From the NCBI GenBank assembly GCA_964502735.1, contig CAZCYD010000030.1, forward strand, positions 1 to 34,542: a stretch of DNA of 34,542 nt, written 5' to 3'. How positions within the stretch are numbered: the first letter of the stretch is position 1; each line of letters starts with the position of its first letter. A program made the translations under genes and the position numbers. The stretch is from JACKAN01 sp964502735 (lineage in GTDB: Bacteria; Bdellovibrionota; Bdellovibrionia; Bdellovibrionales; UBA1609). Positions 1-7,667 of the stretch are shown piece by piece. The notes under the pieces were generated by a model that was not told where the DNA came from, made no database searches, and saw nothing but the letters and a program-made list of their open reading frames with translations.

Positions 1-76
1 TGGCTCAGGTGGAGGGATTTGAACCCCCGACAGGGTGATTAACAGTCACCTGCTCTACCGACTGAGCTACACCTGA
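1..76 (-). tRNA. tRNA-Asn(GTT)
   Basis: The reverse complement folds as a 76-nt cloverleaf. The acceptor arm TCAGGTG pairs with CACCTGA, followed by discriminator G and an encoded CCA at the very start of the window. The D-arm contains AGCTCAGTCGGTAGAGC, the anticodon loop is CTGTTAA with anticodon GTT, and the T-arm contains GGTTCAAATCC. The 3' end points out of the window to the left. Confidence 0.97.
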
Positions 77-126
77 ACAATTGAGGCACTATAATATGTT
101 TTAGCCATATAATGTCAATAGGCGTG

Positions 127-354
127 TTAATTTTTGCTCGGAGAGTCCTCGGTTTGACTCGAAGCCTCTGGATTTTTTTCTAAATTATTTATGACTTTCC
201 CTCTAATTTCAGGGGGATCTGAGGCATCCACTCCTAAAGCGCTCTGGGTAGCCCGCCCAAGACCCTGAGATTTCAGATTATAGATACTGTAAACAACAAT
301 AACAAAGGCTACAATTAGTAAAAAAACTCTAACAAATAGGGCGAGCGGCTTCAT
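127..354 (-). CDS. Small single-pass membrane protein, unknown function
   Basis: About 75 residues from the ATG at 354; upstream in-frame TTG/GTG codons could extend it to 390, and none of the starts has a good Shine-Dalgarno site. One strong hydrophobic helix lies at about residues 6-24, followed by a charged, Ser/Glu/Pro-rich tail. This suggests an N-terminal membrane anchor with a short soluble tail. It lies just upstream of tRNA-Asn on the same strand. No family is recognised. Confidence 0.5.
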   Translation of the reverse strand: MKPLALFVRVFLLIVAFVIVVYSIYNLKSQGLGRATQSALGVDASDPPEIRGKVINNLEKNPEASSQTEDSPSKN

Positions 355-502
355 GATGGCAATTCTACGCAAATAAGTCACCAAAGACAAGGTCTGTGCT
401 CTTGCCCAAGCCAGCCAACTCTCTCTGAAGACAAAACAAAGCTCAAAACCTTACAGCCAAGACAAAAAACTTTGAGCCATATAGTGAAATTTGCAGATGA
501 AA

Positions 503-769
503 TTACGATGGAAAGATATCTTTGTAAAAGATATATCTCGAGTCTAACTCCCGACTTTCTACAGTTGACCTTCTATAGGACTCCCAAGCGTGATAGGCTT
601 GGTAATTTTTAAACTTATACTCCCAAACATACCACCCACGCTCTTCCTTGAAGAGTTTTGAAAGTATCTGCCTTGATTTTATAAAATCGTTCTCAAGAGA
701 GGCCAAGCCCTCGTACTTCATAACCGAAGGAGGCTTGTTAGTTCGTATTCTTAAGCTCACCCCCTCCAT
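503..769 (-). CDS. Small soluble protein, possible ferredoxin-fold (ABM-like)
   Basis: Eighty-eight residues from an ATG at 769 with only a weak purine-rich stretch upstream. The protein is soluble and rich in aromatic residues (WYVWEYKF near the middle, then YHAW). The spacing of Trp/Tyr and the alternating strand/helix appearance resemble the C-terminal half of the Tat-signal protein at 17253-17669. Both could be small ferredoxin-fold proteins of the antibiotic-biosynthesis-monooxygenase type, but this is a weak visual similarity and no catalytic motif is evident. Confidence 0.5.
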   Translation of the reverse strand: MEGVSLRIRTNKPPSVMKYEGLASLENDFIKSRQILSKLFKEERGWYVWEYKFKNYQAYHAWESYRRSTVESRELDSRYIFYKDIFPS

Positions 770-941
770 CTCGATCTCGTTTCAGAAATCCAGGAACTAA
801 TGCTCCAAAAAGAGAACTGGGAAAATTTTTGTAAGAATGTAGCGACGCGAAATCATTGCTTATAATAATGATTGAAGCCCTTTAAGGAGTCAATTTTTTT
901 TGATTTTTTGTTTCAAAATAAGCATAACCTGCTAGGATAAT

Positions 942-988
942 TTTCAACTTAAGTCTATTTTTTACTCGCTTCACGACTTAAGTTGAAA
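942..988. promoter_or_regulatory. Perfect 14-bp inverted repeat upstream of the dioxygenase gene
   Basis: TTTCAACTTAAGTC (942-955) is repeated in perfect inverse as GACTTAAGTTGAAA (975-988) with a 19-nt spacer. Each arm contains the 8-bp palindrome ACTTAAGT, so the site could equally be two dyad operators about three helical turns apart. There is no U-tract after it, which argues against an intrinsic terminator. It lies in the 287-nt non-coding stretch 770-1056, where nothing else is evident, just ahead of the first gene of the oxidative locus. Confidence 0.5.
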
Positions 989-1056
989 CAGTTTTGATCA
1001 GATAACTTTGACCAAACAACTTCAGCGAGCTGGTTACAAAAACTTAGAGGTTTCTT

Positions 1057-1896
1057 ATAAAGAAATTAATTGAACCAAATAATGAACTTCGATGGACCTC
1101 AGAGGATACAGTTCTTCTACTTAAATCCCTTCCTGCTGACTTCTCTATTTTGTCCGAATTGTTATTCAAATATGGTGTCATTGTGATTCGCCAGTCGAGG
1201 GCAACAGTCCACGATCTTAAAAAAATAAAAGAGATCTTTGGTAAGTCCCTACAATTTAAAAACTTGGATTTCTGCTATCAGCAAGATCCTGAGCTCATTT
1301 GGGTAAGTAGTGAAAAAACTGCGGAGGGAAAGCCTAGTGGATTTCTCGCTAATGAACCTTTGGATTGGCACAGTGATAATAGTTATAAAAATGAGGACTA
1401 CTTTGGAACAGCTCTGTTGTGTCTAGACTCATCTGAAACTTTTATTGAATGGATTAACACCGGTCACTGGCTAAAACAGCTTGATGACCAATATCTCAAG
1501 CGCTTACGCGAAATGACTTGTGTTCACAGCATTGCAAAATTTATTGATTCTGGTGGTCTTGCCTCTTACCAAATGACAGATCAAGAGATTAAATTAATAA
1601 AGAAAACGGGCACAACCAAACATAAACTTATCAGGACTCACCCTGTGAACGGAAACGAGTACTGTTACCTCAGTCCCACCTTTGTTTCGGAGAGCAATTT
1701 TAAACCAAATGAATTTGAAGATCTCTTGGAAAAAATGATCTCCTGCTCTCCCATATATTCTCATTATTGGGAGCCTGGGGATTTAATTATCTACGACAAT
1801 TTGATGACTATACACAGACGAAGTGCCTCAAGAAGTCACCGGAGCTTGATTCGAATTCAATTTAACTATGATAATTTAGATAAAAAGATAATTTAA
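1057..1896 (+). CDS. TauD/TfdA-family Fe(II)/2-oxoglutarate dioxygenase
   Basis: Predicted non-haem iron dioxygenase. Numbered from the first conventional start (TTG, 1150), the Fe ligands are H74-x-D76 (WHSDNSY) and distal H222 (TIHRR), with R231 or R235 as the likely 2-oxoglutarate clamp. The substrate is unknown. The TTG start has no Shine-Dalgarno site, whereas the frame stays open and protein-like for 31 more codons back to an ATA at 1057. That ATA lies 6 nt after AGAGG (1046-1050). Starting there gives about 279 residues, the usual length for the family, and restores the normal N-terminus before LLFKYGVIVIR. The ATA may be a rare start codon or a mutated ATG. The gene converges on the HTTM gene at 1923. 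Confidence 0.85.
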   Translation: MKKLIEPNNELRWTSEDTVLLLKSLPADFSILSELLFKYGVIVIRQSRATVHDLKKIKEIFGKSLQFKNLDFCYQQDPELIWVSSEKTAEGKPSGFLANEPLDWHSDNSYKNEDYFGTALLCLDSSETFIEWINTGHWLKQLDDQYLKRLREMTCVHSIAKFIDSGGLASYQMTDQEIKLIKKTGTTKHKLIRTHPVNGNEYCYLSPTFVSESNFKPNEFEDLLEKMISCSPIYSHYWEPGDLIIYDNLMTIHRRSASRSHRSLIRIQFNYDNLDKKII

Positions 1897-1922
1897 CCAC
1901 CACTCCTTTTAACTTCAACAAT

Positions 1923-2849
1923 TTAACTGACTTGATCTACCTGTGCAGGGCTATAACTTAGCTCTTTTCTCTTAAAATCAAAAAAGTAAAACCAAATCTT
2001 TTTGAAATTAACCAGAATCAAATAGTTTAATCCGAAGTAGTAAAAGAACTCTATATCCATGAGCCAGCTAATCATCACCTGGAATAATAACGAAAATGGA
2101 ATAAAAAAGTACAGGGTTCTCGGAAAAAATAAACAAAGAATAAATCCAAGTTCCAACACCATTGTAGCCACACTAAAAAACTGAATGATGTAGGGGAACT
2201 TCAATAAATATTCTGTAAACGGTAACTCCAACAAGAGAGTTCTCGAGGTAAGAACATGGCTAAGGGCCCCGGGGCCAAACCAATCCCATCCCAGATAAAC
2301 TTTACACAAACCAGCAGAAAAGTAGGTAAACCCAATATTAGTTAAAATGAATGTGAACGGCCAACAGGGAATTTCAATATCTTGAAGCTTAGGCTTTAAC
2401 CACTTTTTAAGATTACTTAACCTAAATAAATCTACCTTTGGACTTAATGCGAGAATAAAAAGAGTTCCTATTGCAATTTTATGTTGAGGATTCAGATAGG
2501 TCGGTTGGTCTGGTCGTCCACAACTCAGAAAAAATGCAAAAAATAAGAGCGTTGAAAGACTGGATATAAGAAGCGAAGTCCTGGCAAAGACACCTAATGC
2601 CGCTAAGAATAAAAAGATGACAGATATAATAAATAAATTTTGAAACAAAGCCTCAGATGGCGATCCAACATTGATCCATCTTACAACACCTAGAGGATTA
2701 TATATACAAGCGGGAATGTCGCCAAAGTAAAAACCTCGATGATAGAGCATCGTCAGCAGAAAACCTGTGCAATACAGAAATCTAAAAACATTTAAGTTAA
2801 ACGCTGAGAAGGGAGATAAAACTAATTTATAAAAATGTAATTTAACCAT
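1923..2849 (-). CDS. HTTM-domain membrane protein (vitamin K-dependent carboxylase-like), paralogue A
   Basis: A 308-residue polytopic protein with about eight hydrophobic segments and no soluble C-terminal domain. It matches the horizontally transferred transmembrane (HTTM) family, the membrane part of vitamin K-dependent gamma-carboxylase. The signature YFSAGLCK at about 176-183, followed by a Trp and Gly-rich stretch, lines up with the human carboxylase segment AGVKKLDADWVEG. K183 falls on the lysine (K218) known there as the catalytic base that deprotonates vitamin K hydroquinone. The reaction here is unknown; quinol-dependent oxidation is an inference. Its start follows the stop of the small partner gene (2859-3296) by 9 nt, so the two are probably translated together. 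Confidence 0.85.
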   Translation of the reverse strand: MVKLHFYKLVLSPFSAFNLNVFRFLYCTGFLLTMLYHRGFYFGDIPACIYNPLGVVRWINVGSPSEALFQNLFIISVIFLFLAALGVFARTSLLISSLSTLLFFAFFLSCGRPDQPTYLNPQHKIAIGTLFILALSPKVDLFRLSNLKKWLKPKLQDIEIPCWPFTFILTNIGFTYFSAGLCKVYLGWDWFGPGALSHVLTSRTLLLELPFTEYLLKFPYIIQFFSVATMVLELGFILCLFFPRTLYFFIPFSLLFQVMISWLMDIEFFYYFGLNYLILVNFKKIWFYFFDFKRKELSYSPAQVDQVS

Positions 2850-2858
2850 CCCCGTGCG

Positions 2859-3296
2859 TTACTCCGCATTTATTTTAATTTCGCGCATCATTTTCGACCC
2901 ACGAATAGACTTCACAACCAAGACAACGGATTTATATCGAGTGGAATCTCTGTACTCAGGATTTTTAACCACAATCAATTCTAAGAGATGATCTAAATAT
3001 TTGTAGTCTCCCCTATATAGGGCCTCAACGTGTCTATAGTCTACAGGCAAATGCGAAAGTCTCTTTTTTTTGGGTACCCACTCCAGAGTTCCATCAAGCC
3101 TTCTAATCGCCACCTTTGGGACAAATACTTTTTCCCTAGGAACGCTTCCTACAGCAAACATCGGGTATACGGAAAGTGGCCAAAAATAACTATTGGTGAA
3201 TATGATTGCCATTCCACATAGAAGATTAAAAATAGTAATGCCAAACCAAAAAGATTTAAGCTCACTTATCCGCTCTAATAACCTCTCTAGGAACAT
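2859..3296 (-). CDS. Small HTTM-partner membrane protein A
   Basis: About 145 residues from the ATG at 3296; GTG codons at 3305 and 3320 are possible alternatives. It has an N-terminal membrane helix (about residues 14-38), then the motif WPLSVYPMF, then a beta-rich soluble part ending in a basic tail. A comparable small one-helix protein precedes every HTTM gene in this window (10315, 18504, 23472), and partner D shares the [WF]P-x3-YP[ML][FY] motif. I infer an obligate subunit or substrate-presenting partner of the HTTM protein. No named family is recognised. Confidence 0.75.
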   Translation of the reverse strand: MFLERLLERISELKSFWFGITIFNLLCGMAIIFTNSYFWPLSVYPMFAVGSVPREKVFVPKVAIRRLDGTLEWVPKKKRLSHLPVDYRHVEALYRGDYKYLDHLLELIVVKNPEYRDSTRYKSVVLVVKSIRGSKMMREIKINAE

Positions 3297-3389
3297 ACAT
3301 CCCACATGCCTCGTGGCCACTTAGATTTTTACTCTAAAAACAATATACACAACGATTGACTTCCCAAGCAACTCTAATAAGTATAAAAT

Positions 3390-4202
3390 ATGATCTCAGT
3401 ATCAAAGCCTCGTGAAAGGCCTCCTCTCTATCTTCACTCATTTTTACTTTTGGGTTTTCACATTTTATCTCACATTGGACTCATGATCTTAATCTACATC
3501 GGAACCACAATGGAGTGGTTAATTACACTTAGCATTTACTTACTCACGGGTTGTATTGGAATGAGTGTAACTTATCATCGACTACTCGCGCACAAAAGCT
3601 GGAAGTCCTCTCGTCCATTTGAAGTTTTCGGAACCCTCCTCGGGTTTTACGGACTTACAGGCTCCTCAATAGCTTGGGTAGCCATTCACCGACAACATCA
3701 CAATCATGTAGACACCCCCAAGGACCCGCACTCCCCTGTTCATCAACCTTGGTGGCGCGTTCAGTTTTTAAGTATGTTTTCTCCCGTGCGCCCCGAATGT
3801 AGTCTTGATCTCATAAAAGACCCCTTTCATCGTTTTTTACATAAATACTATTTTTTCATTCACGCATTGATTCTTCTCGTGTTGTTTCTACTCTCACCCA
3901 AAGTTGCAATAGCTGCGTATCTAGCTCCAGCTTGCCTTTTGTGGCATGCTGGCAGCGCAATTAATACTATTGGACACATGGTCGGGTACAAAAACTTCAA
4001 CACAAAGGACCAAAGTCGAAACAACTGGCCCCTCGCGTTGTTGGCATGGGGAGAGGGTTGGCACAATAACCACCGCCCCAGAAGGCCCAATTTTGGAGTT
4101 AAATTCTGGGAGCTTGACCTTTCCTACGTAGTCATACAAATCACTCAAAAAATAGAGGGGATATACCTGCGAAAAAATGAGTTTACTTCTGCGACCCAAT
4201 AA
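3390..4202 (+). CDS. Acyl-CoA/acyl-lipid desaturase homologue with altered third histidine box
   Basis: A 270-residue membrane fatty-acid desaturase of the delta-9 (DesC/Ole1) type, which normally uses a di-iron centre to insert double bonds. The first two histidine boxes are intact: HRLLAH (63-68) and HRQHH (100-104). The third reads HNNHR at 225-229 instead of HNNHH, so one expected iron ligand is missing, though H196 (TIGHMVGY) is present. It is the first gene of the nine-gene plus-strand run. The next desaturase gene overlaps its end by 26 nt and is intact. The product may be inactive, have altered chemistry, or act with its neighbour. An AT-rich region (TTGACT at 3356, TATAAA at 3382) may hold the promoter. 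Confidence 0.9.
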   Translation: MISVSKPRERPPLYLHSFLLLGFHILSHIGLMILIYIGTTMEWLITLSIYLLTGCIGMSVTYHRLLAHKSWKSSRPFEVFGTLLGFYGLTGSSIAWVAIHRQHHNHVDTPKDPHSPVHQPWWRVQFLSMFSPVRPECSLDLIKDPFHRFLHKYYFFIHALILLVLFLLSPKVAIAAYLAPACLLWHAGSAINTIGHMVGYKNFNTKDQSRNNWPLALLAWGEGWHNNHRPRRPNFGVKFWELDLSYVVIQITQKIEGIYLRKNEFTSATQ

Positions 4203-4932
4203 TAAATTAAACAAGTGGCTGTTGTTAATTGGAATTCTCGCTACTTCCATGCGCTTAACTCAGAAAGTTCAATGGGAGTGGTGGCTTGCTACTCTCATCA
4301 TGTATATTCTAGTTGTAGAGCTTGGAATATCTTTAACCTACCATAGATTTTTAACCCATAGATCTTTTGAACTGAATCGTTTTTGGGAAGTTCTTTTTAC
4401 GATTATTACTGGAGTTACGGGAACTGGCTCATCATACGGCTGGGTTACCGTACACAGGACCCATCATATGTTTCCCGATACAGACAAAGATCCACACAGT
4501 CCTCATTTTATAAAAAAACGTGATCTTCTTTTAGGTAACTACAATATTCAGTCTAATAAGTGGGTCGCAAAAGACCTCCTCCGAGATAGATTTCATATGA
4601 AATTTCACAATTATTATTTGCTTTGGATGGGAATGTGGGTTGCAATATTATTTGCGATTGGCTTTGCACCATTTGTTCATATATGGGCAGCTCCTTTCGT
4701 GTTAAATAAAACACAGGCTTTTCTATCTGTGTGGTTAAGTCACGAGTATGGATATCGAAATTACGAAACCCCAGATAAAAGTCGCCAGAATTGGTTTGTC
4801 AGTCTAATTGTCTTTGGGGAAGGATGGCACAACAACCATCACTACAATCCAAACAATTGGAGCTTTTCTTTAAAGTGGTGGGAGCTCGATCTGGGTGGAA
4901 TATTAGTAAGGCTATTTAAATCAAAAGCATAA
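4177..4932 (+). CDS. Fatty-acid desaturase (delta-9 type), complete histidine boxes
   Basis: A 251-residue membrane desaturase. The boxes are HRFLTH (56-61), HRTHH (93-97) and HNNHH (218-222), with the additional His at 189 (WLSHEYGYRNY). All ligands expected for the di-iron centre are present. The substrate could be an acyl-CoA, an acyl-lipid or a specialised pathway intermediate. The gene overlaps the preceding, degenerate-box paralogue by 26 nt, implying translational coupling and perhaps a heteromeric pair. No rubredoxin or cytochrome b5 gene is in the window, so electrons must come from elsewhere, possibly from the RnfD-like protein at 9474. Confidence 0.92.
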   Translation: MSLLLRPNNKLNKWLLLIGILATSMRLTQKVQWEWWLATLIMYILVVELGISLTYHRFLTHRSFELNRFWEVLFTIITGVTGTGSSYGWVTVHRTHHMFPDTDKDPHSPHFIKKRDLLLGNYNIQSNKWVAKDLLRDRFHMKFHNYYLLWMGMWVAILFAIGFAPFVHIWAAPFVLNKTQAFLSVWLSHEYGYRNYETPDKSRQNWFVSLIVFGEGWHNNHHYNPNNWSFSLKWWELDLGGILVRLFKSKA

Positions 4933-4965
4933 TGGTGCCACCTTAAAGTTCTGGAGGTTATTGGC

Positions 4966-5808
4966 TTGATTACAAAAGAAGAAATTTTAATGCTTTTTAA
5001 TAATAAGGATCCCATCCTAGAGAGAAGAAAAAGGCTTAATAGAAAAAATTTTCCTCCAGTTGTTGAAGTTCCTATTTTCTATTCGCCAGAGGATCTACTT
5101 AATGAGTATCTGAAATTACAAAAAGTTTGTTCGATTCAAGAAACCTATGTATACGAAGATCTCGTAATTGGCGAAGCTCTGTCGTTGAAAGGTCGAATCT
5201 CTAGGAACTGTACAGATTATTTTCCTCTAATTTTAAGTGAGCCTACCGACATAGCTACGAATATTCAAAGTGCAATAGATAAACTCCGGGGCATGCCGTG
5301 GGTTGAACATCAAAAAAAACTGTCGGCTGCCAAGAGGGTTCGCTCCATGATGAATTTAGATTATCACTATGACCCTTTGTTAGATGAAAGAACCTGCAAA
5401 AAACATTCGGATCTCGCCTTATCTGGCTATATTGGCACTTTATTTAAATCTCTACTTGCAATTCCTACTCGAACTCGATTTGTCCGACTAAAGGCCGGCG
5501 ATAAAGTACAAACCCACATTGACAATGACCCTCAGTATATTGTGAGAATTCACTTTCCAATAACTTCAAATGCAGATTGTTTCAATGGATTTTATTTTCA
5601 AGGACAGCCTTACGAATATCAAATGAAGCCCGGAAAAGCTTATATGGTCAACAATGGAATTCCTCATTGGGCCCGAAACTCAGGACTAAGTGAACGCCTT
5701 CATTTGGTCATATCATTAGACGATCAGGAGGACTATCTTCACCGCTTAAACTTGTGTAAAACTCCCAAACTTATAAAAATTAACCAGGAGCTCGCATATG
5801 ACAGATAA
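4966..5808 (+). CDS. Aspartyl/asparaginyl beta-hydroxylase-like 2OG-Fe(II) oxygenase
   Basis: About 280 residues from a TTG start at 4966, chosen because GGAGG (4953-4957) lies 8 nt before it. The C-terminal half is a double-stranded beta-helix of the Asp/Asn beta-hydroxylase family. Fe ligands are H184-x-D186 (THIDND) and H234 (IPHWARN), with R194 after the first strand and R244 as the probable 2-oxoglutarate contact. The N-terminal ~160 residues are not recognisable. Bacterial relatives hydroxylate lipids (LpxO) or amino acids in peptides; the substrate here is unknown. The gene overlaps the next hydroxylase gene by 11 nt. Confidence 0.85.
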   Translation: MITKEEILMLFNNKDPILERRKRLNRKNFPPVVEVPIFYSPEDLLNEYLKLQKVCSIQETYVYEDLVIGEALSLKGRISRNCTDYFPLILSEPTDIATNIQSAIDKLRGMPWVEHQKKLSAAKRVRSMMNLDYHYDPLLDERTCKKHSDLALSGYIGTLFKSLLAIPTRTRFVRLKAGDKVQTHIDNDPQYIVRIHFPITSNADCFNGFYFQGQPYEYQMKPGKAYMVNNGIPHWARNSGLSERLHLVISLDDQEDYLHRLNLCKTPKLIKINQELAYDR

Positions 5809-6475
5809 ACCAAAATTTAATTTTAATGAGAGATATCCTCCCTTTAATAAAAAGCATGTGGCTGGTGATAAAAAATATAGTCGAAAAAAATTTGTCAACT
5901 ACAGTCTCCTCGGCGAGATTGACCCCTCCTTCAAACAACTCGCCGTCTCGTTTCTAAAAAATTTTGACCCCAACTATAATGACATCGGAATTGACTCTAC
6001 TTACCGCATGTCTCAACGCTCTCCGCTTCGAACTTATTTTGACGAACGGTACAGGCAGGTCTTAATACAAAGGCCCCTATCCGACGGAGAAAACGAAGAC
6101 GATTATCTCGACTCTTTAGATGCTCCACTAGTTGATGCGTGCAAAGAGTATTTAAAAGGAATTGATATATTTCGCACAAGATTTGCAATCTTGCCTCCCG
6201 ACTCAGTGTTAGATTGGCATATTGATACCAACACGTCGGTAGCTTGTAGAGTTCACTTCTCACTGTTTGGAAAGTGCCTATGGAAAATTCAAAGGAACGG
6301 TACAACCCACGAATATTTGTTAGATGAAAATAAAATTCTATTCACAAATACAGGATACAGTCATCGAGTTGAAACAATAGAAAATAATGATAGAATTGTT
6401 ATTACAATTGGCTGCAAGCCGACAGATTTAACATCAAAGTTTCCAAGTGTTTTGATTTCGTCAATATCTCCTTAA
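5798..6475 (+). CDS. Second Asp/Asn beta-hydroxylase-like oxygenase
   Basis: A 225-residue protein with ATG at 5798 preceded by AGGAG. Predicted Fe ligands are H141-x-D143 (WHIDTN) and H189 (YSHRVE); R151 (ACRVHF) and R199 (DRIVITIG) are in the family positions for substrate or 2-oxoglutarate binding. It is soluble and clearly a paralogue in fold of the upstream 4966-5808 product, but diverged enough that different substrates or successive positions on one substrate are likely. It lies between the tandem desaturases and the UnbV/UnbU-like genes in one unidirectional run. Confidence 0.82.
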   Translation: MTDKPKFNFNERYPPFNKKHVAGDKKYSRKKFVNYSLLGEIDPSFKQLAVSFLKNFDPNYNDIGIDSTYRMSQRSPLRTYFDERYRQVLIQRPLSDGENEDDYLDSLDAPLVDACKEYLKGIDIFRTRFAILPPDSVLDWHIDTNTSVACRVHFSLFGKCLWKIQRNGTTHEYLLDENKILFTNTGYSHRVETIENNDRIVITIGCKPTDLTSKFPSVLISSISP

Positions 6476-6554
6476 TAAAGCTTAAGATTGATACAGAACA
6501 CGAAAACATAAAAGAAACTGATAAGAAATAAGAATTTAATCTAACTGGGGCATA

Positions 6555-7667
6555 ATGAATTCTAAAAAGAGAATACAACTTTTTGAAAAAACTGACGAGA
6601 GATATAACCTCGCCCTCCCGTTCGCTCTATTACCTTTTGTCATTATTGGAGGGTATTACAGATGGGGAAGTACTCTCGAAGAGAGCCTGTTTTTAAATTT
6701 TATTGCCAGTATATTTCTAATTAGCACCCTACATCTTGGGTTTACAATTGCGAATATTATTTCTCTTCCCGAATATCAAACCTACATGCGTATATCCCAG
6801 AGAGTTCTCAAGTTCCCATTGTGGCTCTGGTGGTTGTCTGTTTATCTCTTTCTAATTATTTTGGGACTCGTGGTTTATGGATTACTATTTTATAACAAAA
6901 ACTGGGATTACCTATTCCTGGCAAAGCTCTACTTCGGCGTCTATTTTTTATCGAGCCGAATTCATACTATAATGCAAATCAAAGGGCTTGCAAAAATTTA
7001 CAATTTTAAGTCAAAACAAACACCAAACTATATTAGAATTATAAAAGAAGAGCGAGCCCAAAAACTTGAAACCGTGGGCATCTACATCCTTGCCGTGCTG
7101 TGCTCCATTCAAGCTTTTACCTTTGCTTTCTTCCCTAGAACGGCTCATTTCCGTCCATTAGAAATCTTTTCTATTATCGCAAGTTTAATTGTAGTTATTT
7201 TTTTATTTTTAAATATTAAAAATCAACCTCAACTTCACAATTCATCAAAAAGAACCTATATGTACAGATTATTTTACTACCCATTTACTCCATCAATAGG
7301 TCTCGCAACAATAGCTACAGAAATTATACACGGTATTGAATATCTCTTTGTTACACGAGAACTCAAGGGCCATTCTCGAATGAAAAGTAGTTCTAAGTGG
7401 ATATTATTAATAACTCTTTTTTGTGGTTTTATCTCTGTAACTTGGCTTTTAAGTTCTCATCAATCATTTGTTAAGCTCCTCTATAAAAACACACAGAAGG
7501 AAATACCAACTATTTTTTTAGTTTTTTCGTCTATTAATGTAGCTAATGCTTTTATTCACTTTTACCTCGATTCCATTATTTTTAAATTTAAAAACCCCAT
7601 TGTTAGACGACATATCGGACCACTAGTATCCCCTTCTTTAAATCAGCACGAGAGGCTCCATGCCTAA
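6555..7667 (+). CDS. Polytopic membrane protein of unknown function, possible UnbL-position protein
   Basis: A 370-residue protein with about eight hydrophobic segments. Polar residues recur within or next to the helices: HLGFT (about 56), SSRIHTIMQ (about 133-141), HGIEYLF (about 239-245), and near the C-terminus IHFYLDSIIFKF followed by RRHIG. Buried His/Asp residues suggest metal or haem binding, or quinone chemistry, but no family is recognised with certainty. Its position just before a UnbV-like and a UnbU-like gene is the order UnbL-UnbV-UnbU of enediyne cassettes. I cannot show sequence homology to UnbL. Its end overlaps the UnbV-like start by 8 nt. Confidence 0.75.
   Translation: MNSKKRIQLFEKTDERYNLALPFALLPFVIIGGYYRWGSTLEESLFLNFIASIFLISTLHLGFTIANIISLPEYQTYMRISQRVLKFPLWLWWLSVYLFLIILGLVVYGLLFYNKNWDYLFLAKLYFGVYFLSSRIHTIMQIKGLAKIYNFKSKQTPNYIRIIKEERAQKLETVGIYILAVLCSIQAFTFAFFPRTAHFRPLEIFSIIASLIVVIFLFLNIKNQPQLHNSSKRTYMYRLFYYPFTPSIGLATIATEIIHGIEYLFVTRELKGHSRMKSSSKWILLITLFCGFISVTWLLSSHQSFVKLLYKNTQKEIPTIFLVFSSINVANAFIHFYLDSIIFKFKNPIVRRHIGPLVSPSLNQHERLHA

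Noticed and set aside
942..988. Intrinsic terminator at the inverted repeat
   Set aside because: The arms are AT-rich, the loop is long and no run of T follows on either strand; an operator fits better.
3921..4250. Minus-strand reading frames of 76-109 codons opposite the first desaturase
   Set aside because: They lie opposite a gene with clear histidine boxes, lack ribosome-binding sites and show no protein-like features; they are shadows.
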